37,500 bases of DNA from Cryptomeria japonica (lineage: Eukaryota > Streptophyta > Pinopsida > Cupressales > Cupressaceae): assembly GCF_030272615.1 (NCBI RefSeq), contig NW_026729200.1:52501-90000 (forward strand), given 5' to 3'. Positions 17,701-29,768 of this stretch are shown piece by piece (position 1 is the first letter of the stretch; the number at the start of each line of letters is the position of its first letter). A model generated the notes under the pieces. It ran no database searches and was not told the DNA's origin. It worked only from the letters and a program-made list of their open reading frames with translations. Position numbers and translations under genes: made by a program.

Positions 17701-20700
17701 GCACCCACCCTGGCCAAGGTGGGTCACGGGGTGGGTCCTAGGGTGGGTAACGGGGTGGGTACTAAGGTGCGTGCCAAGGTGGGTCATGGGGTGGGTGCCA
17801 AGGTGGGCACCAGGGTGGGTGTGCACCAACCCTAGCCAGGGTAGGTCACGGGGTGGTTGTCGGGGTGGGCGTCAAGGAGCCAAGGTGGGTGGCAAGTAGC
17901 CAAGTTGCGTGCCAAGGTGGGTGTCGGGGTGGGTGCCAAGGATCCAAGGTGGGTGCCAAGGAACCAAGGTGGGTGTCTGGGTGGGTGCCGAGGTGGGAGC
18001 CAGGGTGGGTCCCAAGGTGAGTGCAAAGGTGGGTGCCAGGGTCAAGGTGAGTGCCAATGTGGGTTCCAAGGTGCCAGGGTCAGGGTGAGTGCCAATGTGG
18101 GTTCAAAGGTGCTAAGTTGGGTGCGAGGTTGGGTGCGAGGGTGGGTGGGTGCCAAGGTGTGCTAGGTGGAAGCCCGGGTGGGTCGGCATCCCATGGGTGT
18201 CGAGTTGGGTGCCTGATGGGTGCTTCTTGTCAAGTTTTAGTCGTCGGGACTCATTTCGAGCCTTAGAGGTCGTTTCTTGTCCGGTTGCCCTGTCTTCGAC
18301 CTGGGAACCCAATTTTGGTCCTCGGGTCCCATTTTTTTTTGTCTCGCATCCCACTTTTGGCCTGTGGCCTTTTCGGGGTCGATTCTCGTTTTGGGCATCA
18401 GAGCATGTTTCTTCTCCTAAAACCCAATATTTGTTTATTAAGTCTCGGAACACATTTTTGTTCTCGTGGACCCATCATGGGTCTTGGAACGCATTTGTGG
18501 TCCTTGGGTCCCATTTTGCATCCCGAAACTTGTGTTTTGGTGCTTGATCCCTATTTTGGGTGCCCACCTTGCACCAAGTGCGCACCCGGGGCAAACCGAG
18601 CGCCTTGGTGCACCGGGGCAAGATCGAGCGTGCACCCGAGGCGCCCCGAACATGCACCAAGGTGCACTCGGCCCACATGTGAGCGCAGGTCGTTGCGCCC
18701 GAGGTGGTGTGTGGGCACCGCGTTGCAGACGGGACACTGCACGCACACGACGCCCCGTCCAGGTGCACGCACGTAGGCCGGGCCGGGTGCACACCCGACG
18801 CCCTAGCAAGGTGCGCGCACCCGGGCAGGGCTCACACTTGGCGAACGGGGCGCACTTCGCGAGGGAGGGTGTGCACCTCGACGGGGGTGGGTGGCCGGGG
18901 TGGATTCGCACGTGGGTCGCGGTTTGCTAAGTACACACTGCGACAAGCTCATAACGGGTGCGATCATACCAGCGTTAGTGCACCGGATCCCATCAGAACT
19001 CCGCAGTTAAGCGCGCTTGGGCCGGAGTAGTACTGGGATGGGTGACCTCCCGGGAAGTCCCGGTGTTGCACCCTTTCTTAGTTTTTCGCCGGGCGTCGCA
19101 ATGCTATTTGAATAAACCTTTTGCCCGTTTGCGTTCTCGTCGGGGCCGGGCCGGGCCGGGGTGCGCTGCCCGCACTACCGCGCGCGCGGGGGCGACACCG
19201 AGCGCGCACCCGAGGCGCCCCGAGCACACAGGCCACGGTGCAACCCGGGCGTTGTGCGCGCACCCCGGTGCGCCCGAGGTGCTGCGCGCGCACCCAGGTG
19301 AAATCGGTGTGCACCTCGGCCAGTGCGCGCTCGGTCGAGTCGCGCACGTTGGCCAAGGTGCACGGTGATGTTTCTTACTCTAAGGTTCCGCACCAGACGC
19401 CCGGGACAGGTGAGCGAAGCTGGGCGGGGCCGGGTGCGCGGCCGGGGCAGGTGCACGCAGCTGGAGAGAGCTTTGGAGCACACCAGAGGTGCGCACCTTG
19501 GAGCACACTTCGGAGCGCACCAATGATGCGCTCCATTCAAAAGTTTCCTGAAAAGGCAAAAAAAGTTGAGATTATAGAATTTCCCACTTGAGAGATTGTA
19601 AAAAAAAAAAATTTAAAATGAAGGAAACGCGGGTGCCAAGGTGTGCGCGCCCGGGTGCGCAGCCCAGCCAAGGTGTGCGCACCAAGGCGCCCACCCTGGC
19701 GAAGGTGCACGCAAGGTGCGCACCCGAGGCAAACCGGACAATTAACCCAACTTTCGACTTCGCGCGCACCTGCGCACCTTGGAGCGCACTTCGGAGCGCT
19801 CCTTGGTGCGCACCAATCTTGGGCACCTCGGAGTGCACCATGGCGCCCACCAAGGTGCGCACCCGGGGCAAACCGAGCTCCGACTTCGTGCGCACCTTGG
19901 AGCGCACGAAAGGTGCGCACCATGGCGCCCACCAAGGTGCGCAGCCCAGCCAAGGCGTGCGCATCAAGGTGCGCACCCTGGCGAAGGTGCGCACCCGGGG
20001 CAAACCGAGCTCCGACTTCGTGCGCACCTTGGAGCGCACAAAGGGTGCGCAACCCAGCCAAGGTGTGCGCACCCCGGGCAAACCGAGCTCCGAATCGTGC
20101 GCACCTTGGAGCACACTTCGGAGCCCTCCTTGGTGCGCACCGATGTTGCGCACCTCGGAGCGCACCCGGGGAAAACAATGCAATTAACCCGACTTTCGAC
20201 TTCGTGGGCACCTCGGAGCGCTCTCGGGTTCGCACCTCGGAGCACACCGAGGTGCGCACCTTTGATGCGCTGCCTTCACCAATTTCCAGAAAAGGCAAGA
20301 AAACATTGAGAAGGTGTGCGCACCGAGGTGCCCACCCTGGCGAAGGTGCACGCGAGGTGCGCACCCGGGGCAAACCGGGCTCCGACTTCGTGCACGCCAT
20401 GCTGCGCACCTTGGAGGGCCATGGTGCGCACCTTGGAGCACACTTCGGAGCGCTCAATGGTGCCCAACCCAGCCAAGGTGCCCACCGCGGCGAAGGTGCA
20501 CGCGAGGTGCGCACCCGGGGCAAACCGGGCTCCGACTTCGTGCACGCCGCACCTTGGAGCACACTTCGGAGCGCTCCTTGGTGCGCACCAGGGCGCGCAA
20601 CCCAGCCGAGGTGCCCACCCCGGCGAAGGTGCACGCGGGGTGCGCACCCGGGGCAAACCGGGCTCCGACTTCGTGCACGCCATGGTGCCCACCGCGGCGA

Positions 20701-23700
20701 AGGTGCACGCGAGGTGCGCACCCGGGGCAAACCGGGCTCCGACTTCGTGCACGCCGCACCTTGGAGCACACTTCGGAGCGCTCCTTGGTGCGCACCAGGG
20801 CGCGCAACCCAGCCGAGGTGCCCACCCCGGCGAAGGTGCACGCGAGGTGCGCACCCGGGGCAAACCGGGCTCCGACTTCGTGCACGCCATGGTGCCCACC
20901 GCGGCGAAGGTGCACGCGAGGTGCGCACCCGGGGCAAACCGGGCTCCGACTTCGTGCACGCCGCACCTTGGAGCACACTTCGGAGCGCTCCTTGGTGCGC
21001 ACCATGGTGCCCACCAGGGCGCGCAACCCCGCCGAAGGTGCACGCGAGGTGCGCACCCGGGGCAAACCGGGCTCCGACTTCGTGCACGCCGCACCTTGGA
21101 GCACACTTCGGAGCGCTCCTTGGTGCGCACCAGGGCGCGCAACCCCGCCGAAGGTGCACGCGAGGTGCGCACCCGGGGCAAACCGGGCTCCGACTTCGTG
21201 CACGCCATGGTGCGCACCAGGGTGCCCACCGCGGCGAAGGTGCGCACCCGGGGCAAACCGGGCTCCGACTTCGTGCACGCCGCACCTTGGAGCACACTTC
21301 GGAGCGCTCCTTGGTGCGCACCAGGGCGCGCAACCCAGCCGAGGTGCCCACCCCGGCGAAGGTGCACGCGAGGTGCGCACCCGGGGCAAACCGGGCTCCG
21401 ACTTCGTGCACGCCATGGTGCCCACCGCGGCGAAGGTGCGCACCCGGGGCAAACCGGGCTAGGACTTCGTGCACGCCGCACCTTGGAGCACACTTTGGAG
21501 CGCTCCTTGGTGCGCACCATGGTGCCCACCAGGCCGCGCAACCCAGCCAAGGTGTGCGCACCAAGGTGCACGCGAGGTGCGCACCCGGGGCAAACCGGGG
21601 TCCGGCTTCGTGCACGCCGCACCTTGGAGCACACATCGGGGCGCTCCCGGGTTCGCACCGGCGTTGCGCACCGTGGTGGGCACCTCGGAGCGCACCGTGG
21701 TGGGCACCTCGGAGCACACCAAGGTGGGCAGCGAGGTGCGCACCTTTGATGCGATGCCTTCACTAATTTCCATAAAAGGCAAAAAAAAACGAGATTTTAA
21801 AATTTCCGTTTTGAAAGATAGTGAGAAAAAGGGAATGCTGGTGCCATCTTGAGCCCGCCCTGGTGCGCAGCCCAGCCAAGGTGTGCGCACCAAGGTGCCC
21901 ACCCTGGCGAAGGTGCGCGCCCGGGCAATTAACCCAACTTCCAACTTCGCGCGCGCCAGGGTGGGAGCGCACCCAACAACCGGGCCTGGGAAGAGCCAAT
22001 GCGAGAAACCCCACCAAACGCTCTGACAAAAAAAGAGGGGGCGCTCCAGTAACCCCGCTTCGGAGCGCACCCTGGGCAAACCCAGCCAGGGTGCCCACCC
22101 CGGCCAAGGTGCAGGCGAGGTGCGCACCCGGGGCAAACCGGGCTCCGACAACGTGCACGCCGCACCTTGGAGCACACTTCGTAGCGCTCCCGGGTGCGCA
22201 CCTCAGAGCACACCAAGGTGGGCAGCGAGGTGCGCACCTTTGATGCGCTGCCTTCACTAATTTCCAGAAAAGGCAAAAAAAAGAGGAGATTTTAAAATTT
22301 CCGTTTTGAAAGATAGTGAAAAAAACGGAACGCGGGTGCCATCTTGAGCCCGCCCTGGTGCACAGCCCAGGTAAGGTGCCCACCCTGGCAAAGGTGCGCA
22401 CCCGGGCAATTAACCCTACTTCCGACTTCGTGCGCGCCAGGGTGGCAACCGGGCCTGGGAAGAGCCAATGCGAGAAACCCCACCAAACGCTCCGACAAAA
22501 AAAGAGGCGGCGCTCCAATAACCCCGCTTCGGAGCGCAGCCGGGGCAAACCCAGCCAAGGTGCCCACCCCGACGAAGGTGCACGCGAGGTGCGCACCCGG
22601 GGCAAACCGGGCTCCGACAACGTGCACGCAGCACCTTGGAGCACACTTCGAAGCACTCCCGGGTGCCCACCGGCGTTGCGCACCGTGGTGGGCAGCGAGG
22701 TGCGCACCTTTGATGCGCTGCCTTCACTAATTTCCAGAAAAGGCAAAAAAAAATGAGATTTTAAAATTTCCGTTTTGAAAGATAGTGAAAAAAACGGAAC
22801 GCGGGTGCCATCTTGAGCCCGCCCTGGTGCGCAGCCCAGGCAAGGCATGCGCACCAAGGTGCCCACCCGCGGTGCACGCCCGGGGCAAACCGGGCTCCGA
22901 CTTCGTGCAGGCCGCACCTTGGAGCACACTTCGGAGCGCTCCTTGGTGCGCACCATGGTGCCCACCAGGGCGCACCCGGGGCAAACCGGGCTCCGACTTC
23001 GTGCACGCCGCACCTTGGAGCACACATCGGAGCGCTCCCAGGTTCGCACCAGCGTTGCGCACCTTTGATGCGCTGCCTTCACTAATTTCCAGAAAAGGCA
23101 AAAAAAAACGATATTTTAAAATTTCCGTTCTGAAAGATAGTGAAAAAAACGGAACGCGGGTGCCATCTTGAGCCCTTCCTGGTGCGCAGCCCAGGCAAGT
23201 TGTGCGCACCAAGGTGCCCACCCTGGCGGAGGTGCGCGCCCGGGGCAAACCGGGCTCCGACTTCGTGCACTGCATGGTGCCCACCAAGGCGCGCAACCCA
23301 GCCAAGGTGCCCACCGCAGCGAAGGTGCACGCGAGGTGCGCACCCGAGGTGCACACCCGGGGCAAACCGAGCTCCGACTTCGTGCACGCCGCACCTTGGA
23401 GCACACTTCAGAGCGCTCCTTGGTGCGCACCAGGGCGCGCAACCCAGCCAAGGTGCTCACCCCGGCGAAGGTGCACGCGAGGTGCGCACCCGGGGCAAGC
23501 CGGGCTCGGACTTCGTGCACGCCGCACCTTGGAGCACACATCGGAGCGCTCCCGGGTTCGCACCAGCATTGCGCACCTTTGATGCGCTGCCTTCACTAAT
23601 TTCCAGAAAAGGCAAAAAAAAAAAAAAAACGAGATTTTAAAATTTCCGTTTTGAAAGATAGTGAAAAAAACGGAACGCGGGTGCCATCTTGAGCCCGCCC

Positions 23701-23734
23701 TGGTGTGCAGCCCAGGCAAGTTGTGCGCACCAAG
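17701..23734 (+). repeat. 5S rDNA repeat unit 2 (6,034 bp)
   Basis: Same order and length as unit 1 and nearly identical to units 3 and 4. It has the majority states at the sites where unit 1 is private, for example G at the 5S site matching 13001 and cactttggag near 21490. Confidence 0.98.
18956..19074 (+). rRNA. 5S ribosomal RNA, copy 2
   Basis: Identical to copy 1 except tactgggatggg in place of tactaggatggg at the C-box edge. Same start (gggtgcgatc) and same A box. The downstream TTT is broken by C at 19077, with TTTTT a few bases further. Exactly 6,034 bp from copy 1. Confidence 0.97.
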
Positions 23735-26700
23735 GCACCCACCCTGGCCAAGGTGGGTCACGGGGTGGGTCCTAGGGTGGGTAACGGGGTGGGTACTAAG
23801 GTGCGTGCCAAGGTGGGTCATGGGGTGGGTGCCAAGGTGGGCACCAGGGTGGGTGTGCACCAACCCTAGCCAGGGTAGGTCACGGGGTGGTTGTCGGGGT
23901 GGGCGTCAAGGAGCCAAGGTGGGTGGCAAGTAGCCAAGTTGCGTGCCAAGGTGGGTGTCGGGGTGGGTGCCAAGGATCCAAGGTGGGTGCCAAGGAACCA
24001 AGGTGGGTGTCTGGGTGGGTGCCGAGGTGGGAGCCAGGGTGGGTCCCAAGGTGAGTGCAAAGGTGGGTGCCAGGGTCAAGGTGAGTGCCAATGTGGGTTC
24101 CAAGGTGCCAGGGTCAGGGTGAGTGCCAATGTGGGTTCAAAGGTGCTAAGTTGGGTGCGAGGTTGGGTGCGAGGGTGGGTGGGTGCCAAGGTGTGCTAGG
24201 TGGAAGCCCGGGTGGGTCGGCATCCCATGGGTGTCGAGTTGGGTGCCTGATGGGTGCTTCTTGTCAAGTTTTAGTCGTCGGGACTCATTTCGAGCCTTAG
24301 AGGTCGTTTCTTGTCCGGTTGCCCTGTCTTCGACCTGGGAACCCAATTTTGGTCCTCGGGTCCCATTTTTTTTTGTCTCGCATCCCACTTTTGGCCTGTG
24401 GCCTTTTCGGGGTCGATTCTCGTTTTGGGCATCAGAGCATGTTTCTTCTCCTAAAACCCAATATTTGTTTATTAAGTCTCGGAACACATTTTTGTTCTCG
24501 TGGACCCATCATGGGTCTTGGAACGCATTTGTGGTCCTTGGGTCCCATTTTGCATCCCGAAACTTGTGTTTTGGTGCTTGATCCCTATTTTGGGTGCCCA
24601 CCTTGCACCAAGTGCGCACCCGGGGCAAACCGAGCGCCTTGGTGCACCGGGGCAAGATCGAGCGTGCACCCGAGGCGCCCCGAACATGCACCAAGGTGCA
24701 CTCGGCCCACATGTGAGCGCAGGTCGTTGCGCCCGAGGTGGTGTGTGGGCACCGCGTTGCAGACGGGACACTGCACGCACACGACGCCCCGTCCAGGTGC
24801 ACGCACGTAGGCCGGGCCGGGTGCACACCCGACGCCCTAGCAAGGTGCGCGCACCCGGGCAGGGCTCACACTTGGCGAACGGGGCGCACTTCGCGAGGGA
24901 GGGTGTGCACCTCGACGGGGGTGGGTGGCCGGGGTGGATTCGCACGTGGGTCGCGGTTTGCTAAGTACACACTGCGACAAGCTCATAACGGGTGCGATCA
25001 TACCAGCGTTAGTGCACCGGATCCCATCAGAACTCCGCAGTTAAGCGCGCTTGGGCCGGAGTAGTACTGGGATGGGTGACCTCCCGGGAAGTCCCGGTGT
25101 TGCACCCTTTTTTAGTTTTTCGCCGGGCGTCGCAATGCTATTTGAATAAACCTTTTGCCCGTTTGCGTTCTCGTCGGGGCCGGGCCGGGCCGGGGTGCGC
25201 TGCCCGCACTACCGCGCGCGCGGGGGCGACACCGAGCGCGCACCCGAGGCGCCCCGAGCACACAGGCCACGGTGCAACCCGGGCGTTGTGCGCGCACCCC
25301 GGTGCGCCCGAGGTGCTGCGCGCGCACCCAGGTGAAATCGGTGTGCACCTCGGCCAGTGCGCGCTCGGTCGAGTCGCGCACGTTGGCCAAGGTGCACGGT
25401 GATGTTTCTTACTCTAAGGTTCCGCACCAGACGCCCGGGACAGGTGAGCGAAGCTGGGCGGGGCCGGGTGCGCGGCCGGGGCAGGTGCACGCAGCTGGAG
25501 AGAGCTTTGGAGCACACCAGAGGTGCGCACCTTGGAGCACACTTCGGAGCGCACCAATGATGCGCTCCATTCAAAAGTTTCCTGAAAAGGCAAAAAAAGT
25601 TGAGATTATAGAATTTCCCACTTGAGAGATTGTAAAAAAAAAAAATTTAAAATGAAGGAAACGCGGGTGCCAAGGTGTGCGCGCCCGGGTGCGCAGCCCA
25701 GCCAAGGTGTGCGCACCAAGGCGCCCACCCTGGCGAAGGTGCACGCAAGGTGCGCACCCGAGGCAAACCGGACAATTAACCCAACTTTCGACTTCGCGCG
25801 CACCTGCGCACCTTGGAGCGCACTTCGGAGCGCTCCTTGGTGCGCACCAATCTTGGGCACCTCGGAGTGCACCATGGCGCCCACCAAGGTGCGCACCCGG
25901 GGCAAACCGAGCTCCGACTTCGTGCGCACCTTGGAGCGCACGAAAGGTGCGCACCATGGCGCCCACCAAGGTGCGCAGCCCAGCCAAGGCGTGCGCATCA
26001 AGGTGCGCACCCTGGCGAAGGTGCGCACCCGGGGCAAACCGAGCTCCGACTTCGTGCGCACCTTGGAGCGCACAAAGGGTGCGCAACCCAGCCAAGGTGT
26101 GCGCACCCCGGGCAAACCGAGCTCCGAATCGTGCGCACCTTGGAGCACACTTCGGAGCCCTCCTTGGTGCGCACCGATGTTGCGCACCTCGGAGCGCACC
26201 CGGGGAAAACAATGCAATTAACCCGACTTTCGACTTCGTGGGCACCTCGGAGCGCTCTCGGGTTCGCACCTCGGAGCACACCGAGGTGCGCACCTTTGAT
26301 GCGCTGCCTTCACCAATTTCCAGAAAAGGCAAGAAAACATTGAGAAGGTGTGCGCACCGAGGTGCCCACCCTGGCGAAGGTGCACGCGAGGTGCGCACCC
26401 GGGGCAAACCGGGCTCCGACTTCGTGCACGCCATGCTGCGCACCTTGGAGGGCCATGGTGCGCACCTTGGAGCACACTTCGGAGCGCTCAATGGTGCCCA
26501 ACCCAGCCAAGGTGCCCACCGCGGCGAAGGTGCACGCGAGGTGCGCACCCGGGGCAAACCGGGCTCCGACTTCGTGCACGCCGCACCTTGGAGCACACTT
26601 CGGAGCGCTCCTTGGTGCGCACCAGGGCGCGCAACCCAGCCGAGGTGCCCACCCCGGCGAAGGTGCACGCGGGGTGCGCACCCGGGGCAAACCGGGCTCC

Positions 26701-29700
26701 GACTTCGTGCACGCCATGGTGCCCACCGCGGCGAAGGTGCACGCGAGGTGCGCACCCGGGGCAAACCGGGCTCCGACTTCGTGCACGCCGCACCTTGGAG
26801 CACACTTCGGAGCGCTCCTTGGTGCGCACCAGGGCGCGCAACCCAGCCGAGGTGCCCACCCCGGCGAAGGTGCACGCGAGGTGCGCACCCGGGGCAAACC
26901 GGGCTCCGACTTCGTGCACGCCATGGTGCCCACCGCGGCGAAGGTGCACGCGAGGTGCGCACCCGGGGCAAACCGGGCTCCGACTTCGTGCACGCCGCAC
27001 CTTGGAGCACACTTCGGAGCGCTCCTTGGTGCGCACCATGGTGCCCACCAGGGCGCGCAACCCCGCCGAAGGTGCACGCGAGGTGCGCACCCGGGGCAAA
27101 CCGGGCTCCGACTTCGTGCACGCCGCACCTTGGAGCACACTTCGGAGCGCTCCTTGGTGCGCACCAGGGCGCGCAACCCCGCCGAAGGTGCACGCGAGGT
27201 GCGCACCCGGGGCAAACCGGGCTCCGACTTCGTGCACGCCATGGTGCGCACCAGGGTGCCCACCGCGGCGAAGGTGCGCACCCGGGGCAAACCGGGCTCC
27301 GACTTCGTGCACGCCGCACCTTGGAGCACACTTCGGAGCGCTCCTTGGTGCGCACCAGGGCGCGCAACCCAGCCGAGGTGCCCACCCCGACGAAGGTGCA
27401 CGCGAGGTGCGCACCCGGGGCAAACCGGGCTCCGACTTCGTGCACGCCATGGTGCCCACCGCGGCGAAGGTGCGCACCCGGGGCAAACCGGGCTAGGACT
27501 TCGTGCACGCCGCACCTTGGAGCACACTTTGGAGCGCTCCTTGGTGCGCACCATGGTGCCCACCAGGCCGCGCAACCCAGCCAAGGTGTGCGCACCAAGG
27601 TGCACGCGAGGTGCGCACCCGGGGCAAACCGGGGTCCGGCTTCGTGCACGCCGCACCTTGGAGCACACATCGGGGCGCTCCCGGGTTCGCACCGGCGTTG
27701 CGCACCGTGGTGGGCACCTCGGAGCGCACCGTGGTGGGCACCTCGGAGCACACCAAGGTGGGCAGCGAGGTGCGCACCTTTGATGCGATGCCTTCACTAA
27801 TTTCCATAAAAGGCAAAAAAAAACGAGATTTTAAAATTTCCGTTTTGAAAGATAGTGAGAAAAAGGGAATGCTGGTGCCATCTTGAGCCCGCCCTGGTGC
27901 GCAGCCCAGCCAAGGTGTGCGCACCAAGGTGCCCACCCTGGCGAAGGTGCGCGCCCGGGCAATTAACCCAACTTCCAACTTCGCGCGCGCCAGGGTGGGA
28001 GCGCACCCAACAACCGGGCCTGGGAAGAGCCAATGCGAGAAACCCCACCAAACGCTCTGACAAAAAAAGAGGGGGCGCTCCAGTAACCCCGCTTCGGAGC
28101 GCACCCTGGGCAAACCCAGCCAGGGTGCCCACCCCGGCCAAGGTGCAGGCGAGGTGCGCACCCGGGGCAAACCGGGCTCCGACAACGTGCACGCCGCACC
28201 TTGGAGCACACTTCGTAGCGCTCCCGGGTGCGCACCTCAGAGCACACCAAGGTGGGCAGCGAGGTGCGCACCTTTGATGCGCTGCCTTCACTAATTTCCA
28301 GAAAAGGCAAAAAAAAGAGGAGATTTTAAAATTTCCGTTTTGAAAGATAGTGAAAAAAACGGAACGCGGGTGCCATCTTGAGCCCGCCCTGGTGCACAGC
28401 CCAGGTAAGGTGCCCACCCTGGCAAAGGTGCGCACCCGGGCAATTAACCCTACTTCCGACTTCGTGCGCGCCAGGGTGGCAACCGGGCCTGGGAAGAGCC
28501 AATGCGAGAAACCCCACCAAACGCTCCGACAAAAAAAGAGGCGGCGCTCCAATAACCCCGCTTCGGAGCGCAGCCGGGGCAAACCCAGCCAAGGTGCCCA
28601 CCCCGACGAAGGTGCACGCGAGGTGCGCACCCGGGGCAAACCGGGCTCCGACAACGTGCACGCAGCACCTTGGAGCACACTTCGAAGCACTCCCGGGTGC
28701 CCACCGGCGTTGCGCACCGTGGTGGGCAGCGAGGTGCGCACCTTTGATGCGCTGCCTTCACTAATTTCCAGAAAAGGCAAAAAAAAATGAGATTTTAAAA
28801 TTTCCGTTTTGAAAGATAGTGAAAAAAACGGAACGCGGGTGCCATCTTGAGCCCGCCCTGGTGCGCAGCCCAGGCAAGGCATGCGCACCAAGGTGCCCAC
28901 CCGCGGTGCACGCCCGGGGCAAACCGGGCTCCGACTTCGTGCAGGCCGCACCTTGGAGCACACTTCGGAGCGCTCCTTGGTGCGCACCATGGTGCCCACC
29001 AGGGCGCACCCGGGGCAAACCGGGCTCCGACTTCGTGCACGCCGCACCTTGGAGCACACATCGGAGCGCTCCCAGGTTCGCACCAGCGTTGCGCACCTTT
29101 GATGCGCTGCCTTCACTAATTTCCAGAAAAGGCAAAAAAAAACGATATTTTAAAATTTCCGTTCTGAAAGATAGTGAAAAAAACGGAACGCGGGTGCCAT
29201 CTTGAGCCCTTCCTGGTGCGCAGCCCAGGCAAGTTGTGCGCACCAAGGTGCCCACCCTGGCGGAGGTGCGCGCCCGGGGCAAACCGGGCTCCGACTTCGT
29301 GCACTGCATGGTGCCCACCAAGGCGCGCAACCCAGCCAAGGTGCCCACCGCAGCGAAGGTGCACGCGAGGTGCGCACCCGAGGTGCACACCCGGGGCAAA
29401 CCGAGCTCCGACTTCGTGCACGCCGCACCTTGGAGCACACTTCAGAGCGCTCCTTGGTGCGCACCAGGGCGCGCAACCCAGCCAAGGTGCTCACCCCGGC
29501 GAAGGTGCACGCGAGGTGCGCACCCGGGGCAAGCCGGGCTCGGACTTCGTGCACGCCGCACCTTGGAGCACACATCGGAGCGCTCCCGGGTTCGCACCAG
29601 CATTGCGCACCTTTGATGCGCTGCCTTCACTAATTTCCAGAAAAGGCAAAAAAAAAAAAAAAACGAGATTTTAAAATTTCCGTTTTGAAAGATAGTGAAA

Positions 29701-29768
29701 AAAACGGAACGCGGGTGCCATCTTGAGCCCGCCCTGGTGTGCAGCCCAGGCAAGTTGTGCGCACCAAG
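23735..29768 (+). repeat. 5S rDNA repeat unit 3 (6,034 bp)
   Basis: Full-length unit. Private changes seen by eye include ccccgacgaagg near 27388 in a 207-bp subrepeat. It shares with unit 5 a T in the Pol III terminator (25111) where units 1, 2 and 4 have C. Confidence 0.98.
24990..25108 (+). rRNA. 5S ribosomal RNA, copy 3
   Basis: Same gene sequence as copy 2. It is followed by an uninterrupted run of six T at 25108-25113, a stronger Pol III terminator than the split run in copies 1, 2 and 4. Confidence 0.97.
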